From assembly GCF_000308775.1 (NCBI RefSeq), contig NZ_BAGJ01000078.1:1-64000 (forward strand): a stretch of DNA of 64,000 nucleotides, given 5' to 3'. A program made the translations under genes and the position numbers. The notes beneath the pieces were generated by a model. It was not told where the DNA came from, searched no databases, and saw only the letters and a program-made list of their open reading frames with translations. Shown here piece by piece: positions 51,821 through 61,343 of the stretch. Within the stretch, counting starts at the first letter, position 1. Every line of letters starts with the position of its first letter. The stretch comes from Nocardia testacea NBRC 100365 (lineage in GTDB: Bacteria > Actinomycetota > Actinomycetes > Mycobacteriales > Mycobacteriaceae).

Positions 51821-53374
51821 GTGCGAAGCGGTCGATGGTCCCTGGCGGGACAGGTCTTCGTCCTGCAATTGGTGCTGTTGGCGCTGGTCACGGCCCTCTG
51901 GGTGGGATACGCGATACTGGATGCCCGGCGCGAGGGCGACCGGACCGTCACCCGCGAGGTCACCGATGTCGCGGTGAGTGTCGCGGCGGCGCCGTCCACC
52001 GCGGCGGCGGTGCGTTCCCCGGACCCCACCGCGCTGCTGCAACCGGTGACCGAACAGATCCGGCAGGCGACCGGGGTGGATTTCATCGTGGTGATGGCTC
52101 CCGACCGCACCCGGTTCACCCACACGGACACGACGCGGATCGGTCAACCCTTCAGCGGGAATATCGACCGGGCACTGGCCGGTGCCACCTTCACCGAGAC
52201 CTACACCGGCAGCCTGGGTCCCTCCATCCGCGCGGTGACCCCGGTCTACGCCGATGGGCGGGTGATCGCGCTGGTCTCCGCGGGGGTGACCCGGGCGGCG
52301 ATCGGGGCACGCTTCACCGCGCAGCTGCCGGTCATCCTGGGTGTGACGGCTGCGGGTCTGCTCGTCGCCGCCGCCGGATCGCTGCTGCTGAACCGCCGCT
52401 TGCGCAGGCAGACCAGGGGGCTGGCACCGGCGCAATTGTGGGCGATGTACGAACACCACGACGCGGTCCTGCACGCGGTCCACGAGGGGCTGCTGGTGTT
52501 CGGGCCCACCGGTGATCGGGCGGAGGTGGTCAACGACGAGGCCCGCCGGTTGCTCGAACTGCCGGAGGGGCCGGTGACCCGCGCGGATCTGCCCGCTTCA
52601 CTGCGTGACCTGGACGGGCGGACCGTACGCGACGAAACACATGTGACCGCCGATCGGGTGCTGCTGGTCAACCAGGACGTCGTCGATCTGGGCCGCCGTG
52701 CCCAGGGCACCGTGACCACCATTCGTGACCACACCGAATTGCGGACGGTCATGGGCGAACTCGACACCGTCCGCGGTTTCGCCGAATCCCTGCGGGCCCA
52801 GGCGCACGAATCGGCCAATCGGCTGCACACCGTCGTCACCATGGTGGAGCTGGGCCGCTACGCCGAGGCGGTGCAGTTCGCGACCGCGGAACTGGAGCTG
52901 TCCCAGGTGCTCATCGATCGACTGCTGGCCGAAGTAGGCGACCCGGTGCTGGCGGCTCTGCTGCTGGGCAAGGTGAACCAGGCGGCCGAACGCGATGTCG
53001 AATTGACCGTGACCGCCGAGACCGCCATGGATTCGGCGGCGCCGCTGTCCACCCGGGAGGCAGTCACTCTCATGGGGAATCTGATCGACAACGCGATCGA
53101 CGCCGCGGCCGGCAGCCCGGACGCCTGGGTCGAGGTCACCGCCCGCGCCGAAGCGACGGCACTGACGGTCCGGGTGGCCGACAGCGGCCCCGGTATCCCA
53201 CCGGAGAGTTTCACCCGGGCCACGGAACGCGGGTACTCCACCAAGGCCCGCCATCACGGGCTGGGCCTGGCGCTGGTGCTCGGGCTGGTCACCCGTCACG
53301 GGGGCACCATCGGCACCGAGACCACTCCGGAGAGCGCGGTCACGGTCCGTATTCCACGGGAGGTGCGCGCATGA
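51821..53374 (+). CDS. Sensor histidine kinase of the CitA/DcuS family
   Basis: The 517-aa protein has a periplasmic PAS-like sensor between two helices (about residues 12-33 and 168-190), with the carboxylate-binding-type motif RFTHTDTTRIGQPF. A cytoplasmic PAS domain and a Spo0B-type dimerisation helix with the phosphoacceptor H329 (RAQAHESANRLH) follow, then an HATPase (NLIDNAIDAA, DSGPGIP, HGLGLALV). CitA and DcuS sense citrate or C4-dicarboxylates. Start GTG at 51821. Coupled to the response regulator gene (ATGA). Confidence 0.93.
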   Translation: MRSGRWSLAGQVFVLQLVLLALVTALWVGYAILDARREGDRTVTREVTDVAVSVAAAPSTAAAVRSPDPTALLQPVTEQIRQATGVDFIVVMAPDRTRFTHTDTTRIGQPFSGNIDRALAGATFTETYTGSLGPSIRAVTPVYADGRVIALVSAGVTRAAIGARFTAQLPVILGVTAAGLLVAAAGSLLLNRRLRRQTRGLAPAQLWAMYEHHDAVLHAVHEGLLVFGPTGDRAEVVNDEARRLLELPEGPVTRADLPASLRDLDGRTVRDETHVTADRVLLVNQDVVDLGRRAQGTVTTIRDHTELRTVMGELDTVRGFAESLRAQAHESANRLHTVVTMVELGRYAEAVQFATAELELSQVLIDRLLAEVGDPVLAALLLGKVNQAAERDVELTVTAETAMDSAAPLSTREAVTLMGNLIDNAIDAAAGSPDAWVEVTARAEATALTVRVADSGPGIPPESFTRATERGYSTKARHHGLGLALVLGLVTRHGGTIGTETTPESAVTVRIPREVRA

Positions 53375-54084
53375 TCCGGGTGCTCATCGTCGAGGACGAA
53401 CCGTTGATCGCCGACGCCCACACGGCCTACCTGGGCCGGATCTCCGGGTTCCGCGCGGTGGGGCACGCCCGCACCGGCCGCGACGCGCTGCGGTCCGTCG
53501 CGGCCGCGGCGGCCGCCGGCACGCCCGTCGATCTGGTGCTGCTCGATATCGGTCTGCCCGATATGAGCGGCCTGGAGGTGGCGGCGACGCTCGTCGGGCA
53601 GCGGCCGCGACCGGATGTCATCGCGATCACCTCGGCGCGGGATCTCGCCATGGTCCGGGCCGCCGTCTCCCACGGCGTGGTGCTCTATCTGCTGAAACCA
53701 TTCACCTTCGCGGCGTTCCGGGACAAACTCGAACGGTACCGCGAGTTCCACGGCGCGTTGCCCACCGGTGCGGCCGCCGCGACCCAGGACGATATCGATC
53801 AGGCCTTGGCGGTGTTGCGCACGCCCGCGCGCCAGGCCGACACCCCGAAGGGGGTCGCGCCGAATACGCTGGCGGAGATCAGCCGCGCGGTCCGCGCGGC
53901 GCCGGACGGGCTCACCGCCGCCGATGCCGCGACCTCGGTCGGGGTCTCCCGGATCACCGCCTGGCGTTATCTGGAGCGGCTGGCCGAGGACGGGGTGCTG
54001 GACCGGCGCTCCGACTACGGCCGGACCGGCCGGCCCCGGACCCGCTATCGCTGGCGGGAATCCCGGGCCGGGCGGTCCGGATGA
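53371..54084 (+). CDS. Response regulator of the CitB/DcuR family
   Basis: The 237-aa protein has a receiver domain with acidic E8/D9 (VEDEPL), the phosphoacceptor D59 (LLLDIGLPD-type) and the lysine in LLKPFTF. A C-terminal helix-turn-helix follows (GLTAADAATSVGVSRITAWRYL, DYGRTGRPRTRYRW). The start overlaps the kinase stop. It most likely activates the divergent symporter gene. Confidence 0.93.
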   Translation: MIRVLIVEDEPLIADAHTAYLGRISGFRAVGHARTGRDALRSVAAAAAAGTPVDLVLLDIGLPDMSGLEVAATLVGQRPRPDVIAITSARDLAMVRAAVSHGVVLYLLKPFTFAAFRDKLERYREFHGALPTGAAAATQDDIDQALAVLRTPARQADTPKGVAPNTLAEISRAVRAAPDGLTAADAATSVGVSRITAWRYLERLAEDGVLDRRSDYGRTGRPRTRYRWRESRAGRSG

Positions 54085-54091
54085 TTTCCGG

Positions 54092-55765
54092 TCAGGGCGT
54101 GGTGAGCGCCCCGACCACCGCGGTACCGAACTCGAGGTCGTTACTGCTCGGCAGGACGGTGTAGCTGCCGCCGGTGCGCTGGGTGAGCGTGCGCAATGTA
54201 TCGGTGCCCTGGCCGCCGCCGACGACGATGACGTCCACCCGGACCGGAGTCGCGGGATCGCCCGCGTCCTGGATGGCCGACAGGAGGTCTTCCCCGCTGA
54301 GCGTGGACTCGTCCTCGGGTCCGTCGGTGACGAGCAGGATCGAGTTGGTGCGGTCGGCGGCGTAGGTCTCGACGGCGCCGCGGTAGGCCGCCAGCAGGGC
54401 CGGATAGCACTCGTCGGCGCTGTCGGCGCTCGCCTCGATCTTCCCGAGCGATCCCATCAGGGCGCCGCGGTGCTCGTCGTCGAGGCGGGCGGTACCGGCG
54501 ATGACCCGGTACGGATTGTCGCCGTCGACGTTCTTGCCGAAGGTCCAGATGCCCAGACCGAAATCGGGCGGCATCACATTCAGGGTGGAGGCCAGCGCGC
54601 CGACAGTATTGGCCAGGCGGGTCAGGTCGCCCTCGGTGGTGCTCATGGAGGACGACACGTCCAGCAGCGCGGTGGCATGCACCCCGAGTACCGGGTTGCT
54701 GATCGCCTTCCGGAGCCGGTCCAGCGCGGCGCGCGGCGGGGCGGTGACCTGCTGGGCCGGCGGCGCGGCGAAGCCGGCGGCGATGAGATCGCGCTGCTGT
54801 TCGGGCCGGCGCAGGTAATCGGCGAACAGACCGGCGATGAGATTCTGTGTTTCGTCCACCCAGGGGCCGGACATGATGGCGGCGGGGTAATCGGCCACCG
54901 GTGCCGCCCCGACCGGGACATAGGCGGTGGCGCTGCCATTGGCCGTCAGTTGCCGCTGGGTCACGGGTACGGCGTGCACCGCGGCCTCGGCCGGAGCGGC
55001 GGCCGACAGGGTGGTCAGCGCGGCGGCGACATCGGTGGCCTCTGGTGCGGCGGCCGCCAGACCGGATACTGCGGAGATCGCCTGGCCGGATTTCGCGGCC
55101 TCCTCGGTGAGCGGTTCGGTGCCGGAGATCGCGCCCGCCACGGCGGCGGCGACGGCCAGGGTGCTGTCACCCGGAGGGAGCGCGAGCTCCAGACCCGCCC
55201 ATCCGGGCAGACCGATCTGATCGAGCGAACCCTGTTGCAGCCGGGGCAGATCCGCCCACGAGGTCTGGGTGGCGGCCAGCGCGTGTCGCAGGATCTCCGG
55301 TACGGCGAGCACGATGGGGCTGGAGGCGATCGATTGCGGGGTGCCCTCGATGAGCCCGGGTACCCGCATGGACTCGATATCGCGGCCGGACACGGGTATC
55401 CACAGCCCCGGCCGGGGCCCGAGCACGGGATTCCAGGTGGCGTTGGAGGTGAAGGCGGCCACCATATCGGCGGACGGCCGCTCGGTGACGACGACCTTCG
55501 CGCAGTGGTCGCGGACCACCGGCCGGGTTTCGTTGTATCGTGCCGCGATGGCGCGGACCGGGTCGGCGACCTCGGGATCGGCCGTCACGTCGAGGACGGC
55601 CTCGCCTTCCACGCACGTGCCCGCGGCCGCCGATCGGTCCGCGGAATCCGTGCCCAGTCGAGAACATCCGAAAACGACGGCGACCAGGACCACCACGATA
55701 ACCGCCGCGATCACCGGTCCCTTGCTCGATCTCCGGGAAGAACCGGTGCTGCGATGGGTACCCAC
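54092..55765 (-). CDS. Lipoprotein with solute-binding-like and von Willebrand factor A domains
   Basis: The 557-aa protein has a signal peptide ending in VVFGC, a likely lipobox. A region similar to type 2 periplasmic binding proteins (about 50-340) precedes a VWA domain whose MIDAS motif DVSSSM starts at D369, with ILLVTDGPED as the third MIDAS element. Such extracellular VWA lipoproteins are common in actinobacteria; the ligand is unknown. Start GTG at 55765. Its 3' end is 7 bp from the convergent response regulator gene. Confidence 0.85.
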   Translation of the reverse strand: MGTHRSTGSSRRSSKGPVIAAVIVVVLVAVVFGCSRLGTDSADRSAAAGTCVEGEAVLDVTADPEVADPVRAIAARYNETRPVVRDHCAKVVVTERPSADMVAAFTSNATWNPVLGPRPGLWIPVSGRDIESMRVPGLIEGTPQSIASSPIVLAVPEILRHALAATQTSWADLPRLQQGSLDQIGLPGWAGLELALPPGDSTLAVAAAVAGAISGTEPLTEEAAKSGQAISAVSGLAAAAPEATDVAAALTTLSAAAPAEAAVHAVPVTQRQLTANGSATAYVPVGAAPVADYPAAIMSGPWVDETQNLIAGLFADYLRRPEQQRDLIAAGFAAPPAQQVTAPPRAALDRLRKAISNPVLGVHATALLDVSSSMSTTEGDLTRLANTVGALASTLNVMPPDFGLGIWTFGKNVDGDNPYRVIAGTARLDDEHRGALMGSLGKIEASADSADECYPALLAAYRGAVETYAADRTNSILLVTDGPEDESTLSGEDLLSAIQDAGDPATPVRVDVIVVGGGQGTDTLRTLTQRTGGSYTVLPSSNDLEFGTAVVGALTTP

Positions 55766-55873
55766 GGGCAGTCAGTCTATGGTCCTGAACCGCCTCGTGA
55801 CGCATCACGGTCACGACTGTGGGGCCGTGCTCGCCGCACGGCCCCACAGTGCTTCCGACCGGCTTCGATCCGG

Positions 55874-56122
55874 CTATTCCCGGATCATCGTGCCACGGTC
55901 GAACTCCTGCCCGCCCCACACGCCGGATTGTCCGGTGCGCTCGGCGAACCTCCGGCATTCCCGCCGGATCGGGCAGCGCCCGCACACTTCCCGCGCATAG
56001 GCGAAATCCTGGGACGGGTAGGGAAACCACGCCTCGTGGTTCGGGTCGCCGCGGCAGGCGGCCCGATGCCATTCGCGGCTGTCGGAGACGGGCAGCAGGT
56101 CTGCCAGAATCTCGACGGTCAT
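55874..56122 (-). CDS. WhiB-family iron-sulfur regulator
   Basis: The 82-aa protein has the four WhiB cysteines C23, C47, C50 and C56 (AACRGDPNHEAWFP, EVCGRCPIRREC) and the GVWGG turn at about 68-72. It is short, with almost no tail after GGQEFD. WhiB proteins bind a [4Fe-4S] cluster and usually act with sigma factors in redox or developmental control. AAAGGAGGGG precedes the ATG. The start overlaps the stop of the HNH gene (ATGA), so the two are translationally coupled. Confidence 0.95.
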   Translation of the reverse strand: MTVEILADLLPVSDSREWHRAACRGDPNHEAWFPYPSQDFAYAREVCGRCPIRRECRRFAERTGQSGVWGGQEFDRGTMIRE

Positions 56123-56703
56123 CTCGATCCCCTCCTTTCGTGGATCGCCTCGGTGGTGGCTGTCGTCGCGAGTTGCCGCCAGACCCGACGCTGGGCCCGG
56201 GCGAGCGGGTCGGGCGGCCGGGGCTGCCAGAGCAGTCGCATCCCGGCTTCTTCCGGAGTGCGGTCGGCCTTGCCGGTATTGCAGGTCACGCAGCACGCGA
56301 TGAGGTTCTCCCAGGTATTGGGCCCGCCCCGGCTGCGCGGCCGGATGTGGTCGACGGTGTGCGCTCCGGCGCCGCAGTATCCGCACCGGTTGCCGTCCCG
56401 CCGCAGGATGGCGGCATGGGTGGCGCGACCATCGGGTCGGCGGACCGCGAGATGGGCCAGGTACCGGTAGCGCACCAGGCGGATCGTCTCCGGCAGCATG
56501 ATCTCGGTGTGCTGCGACCGGATCGGGAAATGCGGCTGCCTGATCACAATGGATTCGGCGATTCCGCTGGTCAGCAGTACCACCGCGCGGTCGGCCGGAA
56601 TCCGGGCCAGTGCCTCGTAGCTGGCATTGAGCACCAGGACCCGGGTGCGTATCCAGTTGTCCGGAGTGAGGGTCGCCGGTTCGGCGACAGCGGTTGTCGG
56701 CAT
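56119..56703 (-). CDS. HNH endonuclease coupled to the WhiB gene
   Basis: The 194-aa protein has an HNH nuclease domain at about residues 115-160: RDGNRCGYCG, HTVDHIRPRSRGGPNTWENL and CCVTCNTGKADRTPEEAG, with zinc-binding CxxC pairs and the H-N-H residues. The N-terminal part (VLVLNASYEALARIPADRAVVLL) matches a common actinobacterial family of stand-alone HNH proteins. Substrate unknown. Start at the ATG at 56703 or a nearby GTG at 56712. The coupling to WhiB is the notable point. Confidence 0.9.
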   Translation of the reverse strand: MPTTAVAEPATLTPDNWIRTRVLVLNASYEALARIPADRAVVLLTSGIAESIVIRQPHFPIRSQHTEIMLPETIRLVRYRYLAHLAVRRPDGRATHAAILRRDGNRCGYCGAGAHTVDHIRPRSRGGPNTWENLIACCVTCNTGKADRTPEEAGMRLLWQPRPPDPLARAQRRVWRQLATTATTEAIHERRGSR

Positions 56704-56770
56704 GGGAATCACCAGGTTTCGACGGCCCGGGACAGCCGGGACTACAACGGATGCGGGAGAGGGCGGGCGG

Positions 56771-56935
56771 TCAGCGCCGCTGCGGGAGGAGACGGTCGAT
56801 CGCGAGATCGCCGACGGCGGATCCCGGCTGTCGCGACGGTTCGCCGCGGACGCCCATCGGCCGGTTCGGCACGCTGGTGCGCGCTGCGGAATCGGCGTTC
56901 GACCGGGGGTCACCGGCCGGTGCGACTGGATACAA
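56771..56935 (-). CDS. Possible 54-aa small protein upstream of the HNH gene
   Basis: A TTG at 56935 follows a strong ribosome site GGGAGGAG at 5 nt spacing. The frame encodes 54 residues starting YPVAPAGDPRSNADSA after the first residue and ending AIDRLLPQRR. It has no known domain. It would be the first gene of the small-protein/HNH/WhiB unit, 67 bp before HNH. The evidence is the ribosome site only, so it may equally be a leader region. Confidence 0.3.
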   Translation of the reverse strand: MYPVAPAGDPRSNADSAARTSVPNRPMGVRGEPSRQPGSAVGDLAIDRLLPQRR

Positions 56936-57268
56936 GACCACTCCTCCCTTCTCTGTGTCGTAGCCCTGCCGGGGTGGCGGACCGGATGGAATACATGGTG
57001 GCACAGGGTGGTAGCGGTTGTCGGCCCATTTTTCCGCTACCGGATCGAGGTCACCGCCCGGCGCGCCGGAGCCGGAACATCGCCCGGCGCGCCTGCGGCG
57101 AACGTCGCGCGGCGGAGCCGGGGCGGTCGTACCGGCCCGGAGTAGAGTCCGGGATCGGGACCTCTGCTCCCCCGCCCACGTGATCACCCGGCGATCGGAG
57201 CGCTGCTACCGGTCGGTAACATAAACGTCGACTTTCCACCCGGTATTTCGCGGAAGTGAGGCACGTAG
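56936..57268. other. Divergent promoter region of the HNH/WhiB unit and glcB
   Basis: No gene is evident in this 333-bp gap. On the glcB side a 12-bp palindrome TACCG-GT-CGGTA (57207-57218) overlaps a possible -10 box TAACAT (57217-57222), about 50 bp before the glcB start. GC is high elsewhere. Confidence 0.4.
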
Positions 57269-59446
57269 ATGACAGAGCGGAAAAAGGTCGGCGGGCTCGA
57301 GGTTGCCACCGTTCTCCACGACTTCGTAGAGAACGAGGCGCTCCCCGGTACCGGCGTCGATTCCGCCGCGTTCTGGGCCGGCGCCGAGCGGATCATCACC
57401 GAGTTCGCTCCGCGCAACCGGGCCCTGCTCGCCGAACGCGACGAGATCCAGGGCAAGCTGGACGCCTGGCACAGCGAACACCCGGGCGCCAACTACGACA
57501 AGTCGGCCTATAAGCAGTTCCTGGTCGAAATCGGCTACCTGCAGCCCGAGCCCGCCGATTTCAGCATCGGCACCACCGGCGTCGACGACGAGATCAGCAG
57601 CACCGCCGGCCCGCAGCTGGTGGTCCCGGTGAGCAACGCGCGGTTCGCCATCAATGCCGCCAACGCCCGCTGGGGATCGCTCTACGACGCCCTCTACGGC
57701 ACCGACGCCATCCCGGAGACCGGCGGCGCCGAAAAGGGCAGCGGCTACAACCGGGTGCGCGGGGACAAGGTCATCGAATGGGCTCGTAATTTCCTCGACG
57801 ACGCGGTCACCCTGATCACCGGCTCGCATATCGGCTCGACCTCCTACGCCATCGTCGACGGTGAGCTCGAGGTCGGCCTGGAGGACGGCACCACCATCGG
57901 CCTGGCCGACGCCGGTCAGCTGGTCGGCTACATCGGCGACCCGGCCGCGCCGCAGTCGATCCTGCTGAAGAACAACGGCCTGCACATCGAGATCCAGATC
58001 GACCCGGAGTCGCCGATCGGCAGTACCGATACCGCCGGTATCAAGGACGTGGTCCTCGAATCCGCGGTCACCACGATCATGGACTTCGAGGATTCCGTGG
58101 CCGCGGTGGACGCCGAGGACAAGACCCTCTGCTACCGCAACTGGCTGGGCCTGATGAAGGGCGACCTCGCGGAGGAGGTCACCAAGAACGGCAAGACCTT
58201 CACCCGGACCATGAACCCGGACCGGGTCTACACCGCGCTGGACGGGTCCGAACTGACCGTGCACGGCCGGTCGCTGCTGTTCGTCCGCAATGTCGGCCAC
58301 CTGATGACCAGCGACGCGATCCTGGACGCCGAGGGCAACGAGGTGCCCGAGGGCATCCTCGACGGCATCGTCACCTCCCTGATCGCCAAGCATTCGCTGC
58401 GCGACGATGTGGCGCTGACCAACAGCCGCACGGGTTCGGTCTACATCGTGAAGCCGAAGATGCACGGCCCGGATGAGGTGGCCTTCACCAACGACCTGTT
58501 CGCCGCGGTCGAGGATGTGCTGGACCTGCCGCGCAACACCCTCAAGGTCGGCATCATGGACGAGGAACGCCGCACCACGGTGAACCTGAAGGCATGTATC
58601 AACGCCGCCGCCGACCGCGTGGTGTTCATCAACACCGGCTTCCTGGACCGCACCGGCGACGAGATCCACACCTCCATGGAGGCGGGTCCGATGATCCGCA
58701 AGGCGGAGATGAAGACCCAGCGCTGGATCCTCGCCTACGAGGACTGGAACGTCGATACCGGTATCGCGGCCGGTCTGCCGCACAAGGCCCAGATCGGCAA
58801 GGGAATGTGGGCAATGCCGGATCTGATGGCCGGCATGCTCGAGCAGAAGATCGGTCATCCCAAGGCCGGCGCCACCACCGCGTGGGTGCCCTCGCCGACG
58901 GCGGCCACCCTGCACGCCACCCACTATCACCTGGTGGACGTGTTCAAGCGGCAGGCCGAGATCGCCAAGGGCGGGGCGCGCGCAAGCGTCGACGATATCC
59001 TCGAGATCCCGCTGGCCGCGGATACCACCTGGTCCGAGGCCGACAAGCAGCAGGAACTCGATAACAACTCGCAGTCCATTCTGGGCTACGTCGTGCGCTG
59101 GATCGACCAGGGCGTGGGTTGCTCCAAGGTGCCCGACATCTCCGATATCGCGCTGATGGAGGACCGCGCCACCCTGCGGATCTCGAGCCAGTTGATGGCC
59201 AACTGGCTGCGTCACGGTGTGGTCACCACCGACGAGGTGGTGGCCAGCCTCGAGCGGATGGCGCCCGTGGTGGACCGGCAGAACGCCGGCGACCCCGGCT
59301 ACCGTCCGATGGCGCCCGATTTCGCCGGCAGTGTCGCTTTCCAGGCCGCGAAGGAACTGATCCTGGAGGGCACCGCGCAGCCCAACGGCTACACCGAGCC
59401 GATCCTGCACCGCCGCCGCCGCGAGGCCAAGGCGGCCTGTAAGTGA
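57269..59446 (+). CDS. glcB: Malate synthase G
   Basis: The 725-aa enzyme condenses glyoxylate with acetyl-CoA to malate. Recognisable motifs are [48 protein letters not shown] and [21 protein letters not shown], and the length is typical of the G isoform. It completes the glyoxylate shunt with isocitrate lyase, which is not in the window. The ATG at 57269 follows GAAGTGAGG. Confidence 0.97.
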   Translation: MTERKKVGGLEVATVLHDFVENEALPGTGVDSAAFWAGAERIITEFAPRNRALLAERDEIQGKLDAWHSEHPGANYDKSAYKQFLVEIGYLQPEPADFSIGTTGVDDEISSTAGPQLVVPVSNARFAINAANARWGSLYDALYGTDAIPETGGAEKGSGYNRVRGDKVIEWARNFLDDAVTLITGSHIGSTSYAIVDGELEVGLEDGTTIGLADAGQLVGYIGDPAAPQSILLKNNGLHIEIQIDPESPIGSTDTAGIKDVVLESAVTTIMDFEDSVAAVDAEDKTLCYRNWLGLMKGDLAEEVTKNGKTFTRTMNPDRVYTALDGSELTVHGRSLLFVRNVGHLMTSDAILDAEGNEVPEGILDGIVTSLIAKHSLRDDVALTNSRTGSVYIVKPKMHGPDEVAFTNDLFAAVEDVLDLPRNTLKVGIMDEERRTTVNLKACINAAADRVVFINTGFLDRTGDEIHTSMEAGPMIRKAEMKTQRWILAYEDWNVDTGIAAGLPHKAQIGKGMWAMPDLMAGMLEQKIGHPKAGATTAWVPSPTAATLHATHYHLVDVFKRQAEIAKGGARASVDDILEIPLAADTTWSEADKQQELDNNSQSILGYVVRWIDQGVGCSKVPDISDIALMEDRATLRISSQLMANWLRHGVVTTDEVVASLERMAPVVDRQNAGDPGYRPMAPDFAGSVAFQAAKELILEGTAQPNGYTEPILHRRRREAKAACK

Positions 59447-59496
59447 GTGACATCCGATGATCGAAAAGTAACGCCCTGAGCTCCTTTTCGGCTCGA

Positions 59497-59532
59497 GGCC
59501 CCGCACCCGGATCGCCCGGGGCGGGGCCTTTT
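59497..59532 (+). terminator. Intrinsic terminator of glcB
   Basis: GGCCCCGC (59497-59504) pairs with GCGGGGCC (59521-59528) and TTTT follows at 59529-59532. It lies 50 bp after the glcB stop. Confidence 0.85.
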
Positions 59533-59673
59533 CGTCACCGGGGCTCTGCTCGAATCCCGGCTCGTCACGCTCGGAACGGTTCGCCGGCGGGTCTGCCGTA
59601 GCGGAGGTGGGCCGCGGGAGAACCCGGGGCATGATTGCGCCGGAAAGCTCGTAGGACCGGCCGGTTGTGCGTT

Positions 59674-60549
59674 TCAGCCGGTACGGCGCGCTTCGGCGTC
59701 CGGTGGGCTGTCGGCGGGCTGCCAGCCCGGGGGGCCGAAGATGTACCCCAGGCGGTCGCGACCCCGCCGGGCGGAGCGTAGATCTCGCCAGAGTGCGCCG
59801 AATTCGTAGTACTGCAAGGTCAATACGTTCGTGCTGTCGATGTTCTTGGTCAAACCGTAGGTGGGGCGGAAGGTTTCGGCTCGGAAGGTGCCGAAGATCC
59901 GGTCCCACAGGATGAGGATGCCGCCGTAGTTGCGATCCAGGTAGTCCTGGTCGCTGGCGTGGTGCACGCGGTGATGCGAGGGGGTGTTGAAGATGAATTC
60001 GAACCAGCGCGGGAGTTTTCCGATGGTCTCGGTGTGGACCCAGAACTGGTAGATCAGGTTGAACGACCAAGCGGTGAAGATCATCCAGGGCGGCACGCCG
60101 AGTAGGGGCAGCGGTGTCCAGGCCAGCAGTTCGAACCAGGGGTTCCACTTCTGGCGCAGGGCTGTGGCGTAGTTGAAGTAGCGGCTGTTGTGGTGGACCT
60201 GGTGCGCCGCCCATACCAGCCGCACGCGGTGCGAGGTCCGGTGATAGGCGTACCAGAGCAGATCGACGCCGAGCACGACCGCGATCCAGGACAGTGGGTT
60301 ACGCGGGTCGAGCTGCCAGGGCGCGTGCGTGTAGAGCACTGCGTAGCCGAGTAGGGCCGCGAGTTTGGCCGCGCCGCTGACGAATACCGAGATCGCGCCC
60401 ATGATCAGGCTGTTGCGCGCGTCGACCTTCTCGTAACCGCCGCGGTCCTCCGGGTGCGCGCGCAGAGCGGCGATCTCGAGGACCATGGCGAGGATGAAGA
60501 AGGGGATCGCGTAGGTCACCGGCTGGTCGATCTGTTCCCACAGGGTCAT
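59674..60549 (-). CDS. Sterol desaturase/fatty acid hydroxylase-family membrane di-iron enzyme
   Basis: The 291-aa protein has the histidine boxes HRTSH (103-107), HQVHH (116-120) and HRVHH further on, plus several membrane helices. The family inserts oxygen into, or desaturates, sterols, carotenoids or fatty acids. Its ATG lies 22 bp from a perfect 36-bp palindrome shared with the divergent TetR gene, so it is probably repressed by that TetR. Substrate unknown. Confidence 0.92.
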   Translation of the reverse strand: MTLWEQIDQPVTYAIPFFILAMVLEIAALRAHPEDRGGYEKVDARNSLIMGAISVFVSGAAKLAALLGYAVLYTHAPWQLDPRNPLSWIAVVLGVDLLWYAYHRTSHRVRLVWAAHQVHHNSRYFNYATALRQKWNPWFELLAWTPLPLLGVPPWMIFTAWSFNLIYQFWVHTETIGKLPRWFEFIFNTPSHHRVHHASDQDYLDRNYGGILILWDRIFGTFRAETFRPTYGLTKNIDSTNVLTLQYYEFGALWRDLRSARRGRDRLGYIFGPPGWQPADSPPDAEARRTG

Positions 60550-60570
60550 TACCTACACCTCGGCTATGTG

Positions 60571-60606
60571 ACCCTATGGTCACTTCCATGGAAGTGACCA
60601 TAGGGT
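60571..60606. promoter_or_regulatory. Perfect 36-bp palindromic operator
   Basis: The half-site ACCCTATGGTCACTTCCA (60571-60588) is followed by its exact reverse complement (60589-60606), with no spacer and no mismatch. It sits between the divergent desaturase-family and TetR genes, 21 and 12 bp from their start codons, so binding would block both promoters. Confidence 0.85.
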
Positions 60607-60618
60607 AAGTTCGGGCGC

Positions 60619-61263
60619 ATGTCAACGGCCGGATTGGGTACCAAGGGCATGCCTTCGGGAGACCGCCGCGAGGAAATCCTGACCGCGGCCCTGTGTGAGT
60701 TCGCCGAACACGGGTTCGACCGCGTATCCATGATGTCCATCGCGGCGCGCGCGGGCATCTCCAAAGCGCTGGTGTACCAGCATTTCGCCTCGAAAGAGCA
60801 GCTCTACGCCGACTGCCTGGTCGCGGTCGGCGAACCTCTCATGGCCGGACTCGACGCCGAGATGCGTGCCGACGCACAACCATTCGATGTGCCCGCCAAC
60901 GCGTTACGTGGCCTGTTCGCCACCCTGGGTCCCGATCGCACCGCGTGGCGGATCATCCATGATCCCGGCGCCCCGGCCGGCGGGGTCGCGGGGGAGTTGG
61001 TACGCGAGTACCGCGCTCGGATCTCCGCGCACGCCGACTCGGGCGTACGCCGGTTCCTGGCCGCGCTCGGCGACAGTGACCCGGGTGATATCGAGGCATT
61101 GGTGCGCATCTGGACCGCGGTCGTCGACGCCGTCATGGAGTGGGCACGCGCGCACCCCGAGGAATCGGCCCAGGACCTCACCGCGCGCTTCGCACGGCTG
61201 ATCGACACCGTGTTCTCCATCGGAAGCGGGCACCGAAACGCGCAGCGTGCCGTCGGAGAATGA
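60619..61263 (+). CDS. TetR-family regulator of the desaturase-type gene
   Basis: The 214-aa protein has a TetR helix-turn-helix (ILTAALCEFAEHGFDRVSMM, AARAGISKALVYQHFASKEQLY) and a C-terminal ligand domain. The ATG at 60619 is only 12 bp from the palindrome; an ATG at 60649 is an alternative start. A very short leader or leaderless mRNA is implied. It probably represses itself and the divergent desaturase-family gene. Confidence 0.9.
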   Translation: MSTAGLGTKGMPSGDRREEILTAALCEFAEHGFDRVSMMSIAARAGISKALVYQHFASKEQLYADCLVAVGEPLMAGLDAEMRADAQPFDVPANALRGLFATLGPDRTAWRIIHDPGAPAGGVAGELVREYRARISAHADSGVRRFLAALGDSDPGDIEALVRIWTAVVDAVMEWARAHPEESAQDLTARFARLIDTVFSIGSGHRNAQRAVGE

Positions 61264-61343
61264 GGGCCGCGTATTTCGTATGCCCGGACGCCCCGCGCGG
61301 CACGCGAGGAATGTCCCCGCCCGGTCGCGGTGTTGCCCGGGAC

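Noticed and set aside
57206..60214. Open frame of about 1000 codons antisense to glcB
   Set aside because: Shadow of glcB and of the desaturase-type gene; composition is non-protein-like and it crosses a strong terminator.
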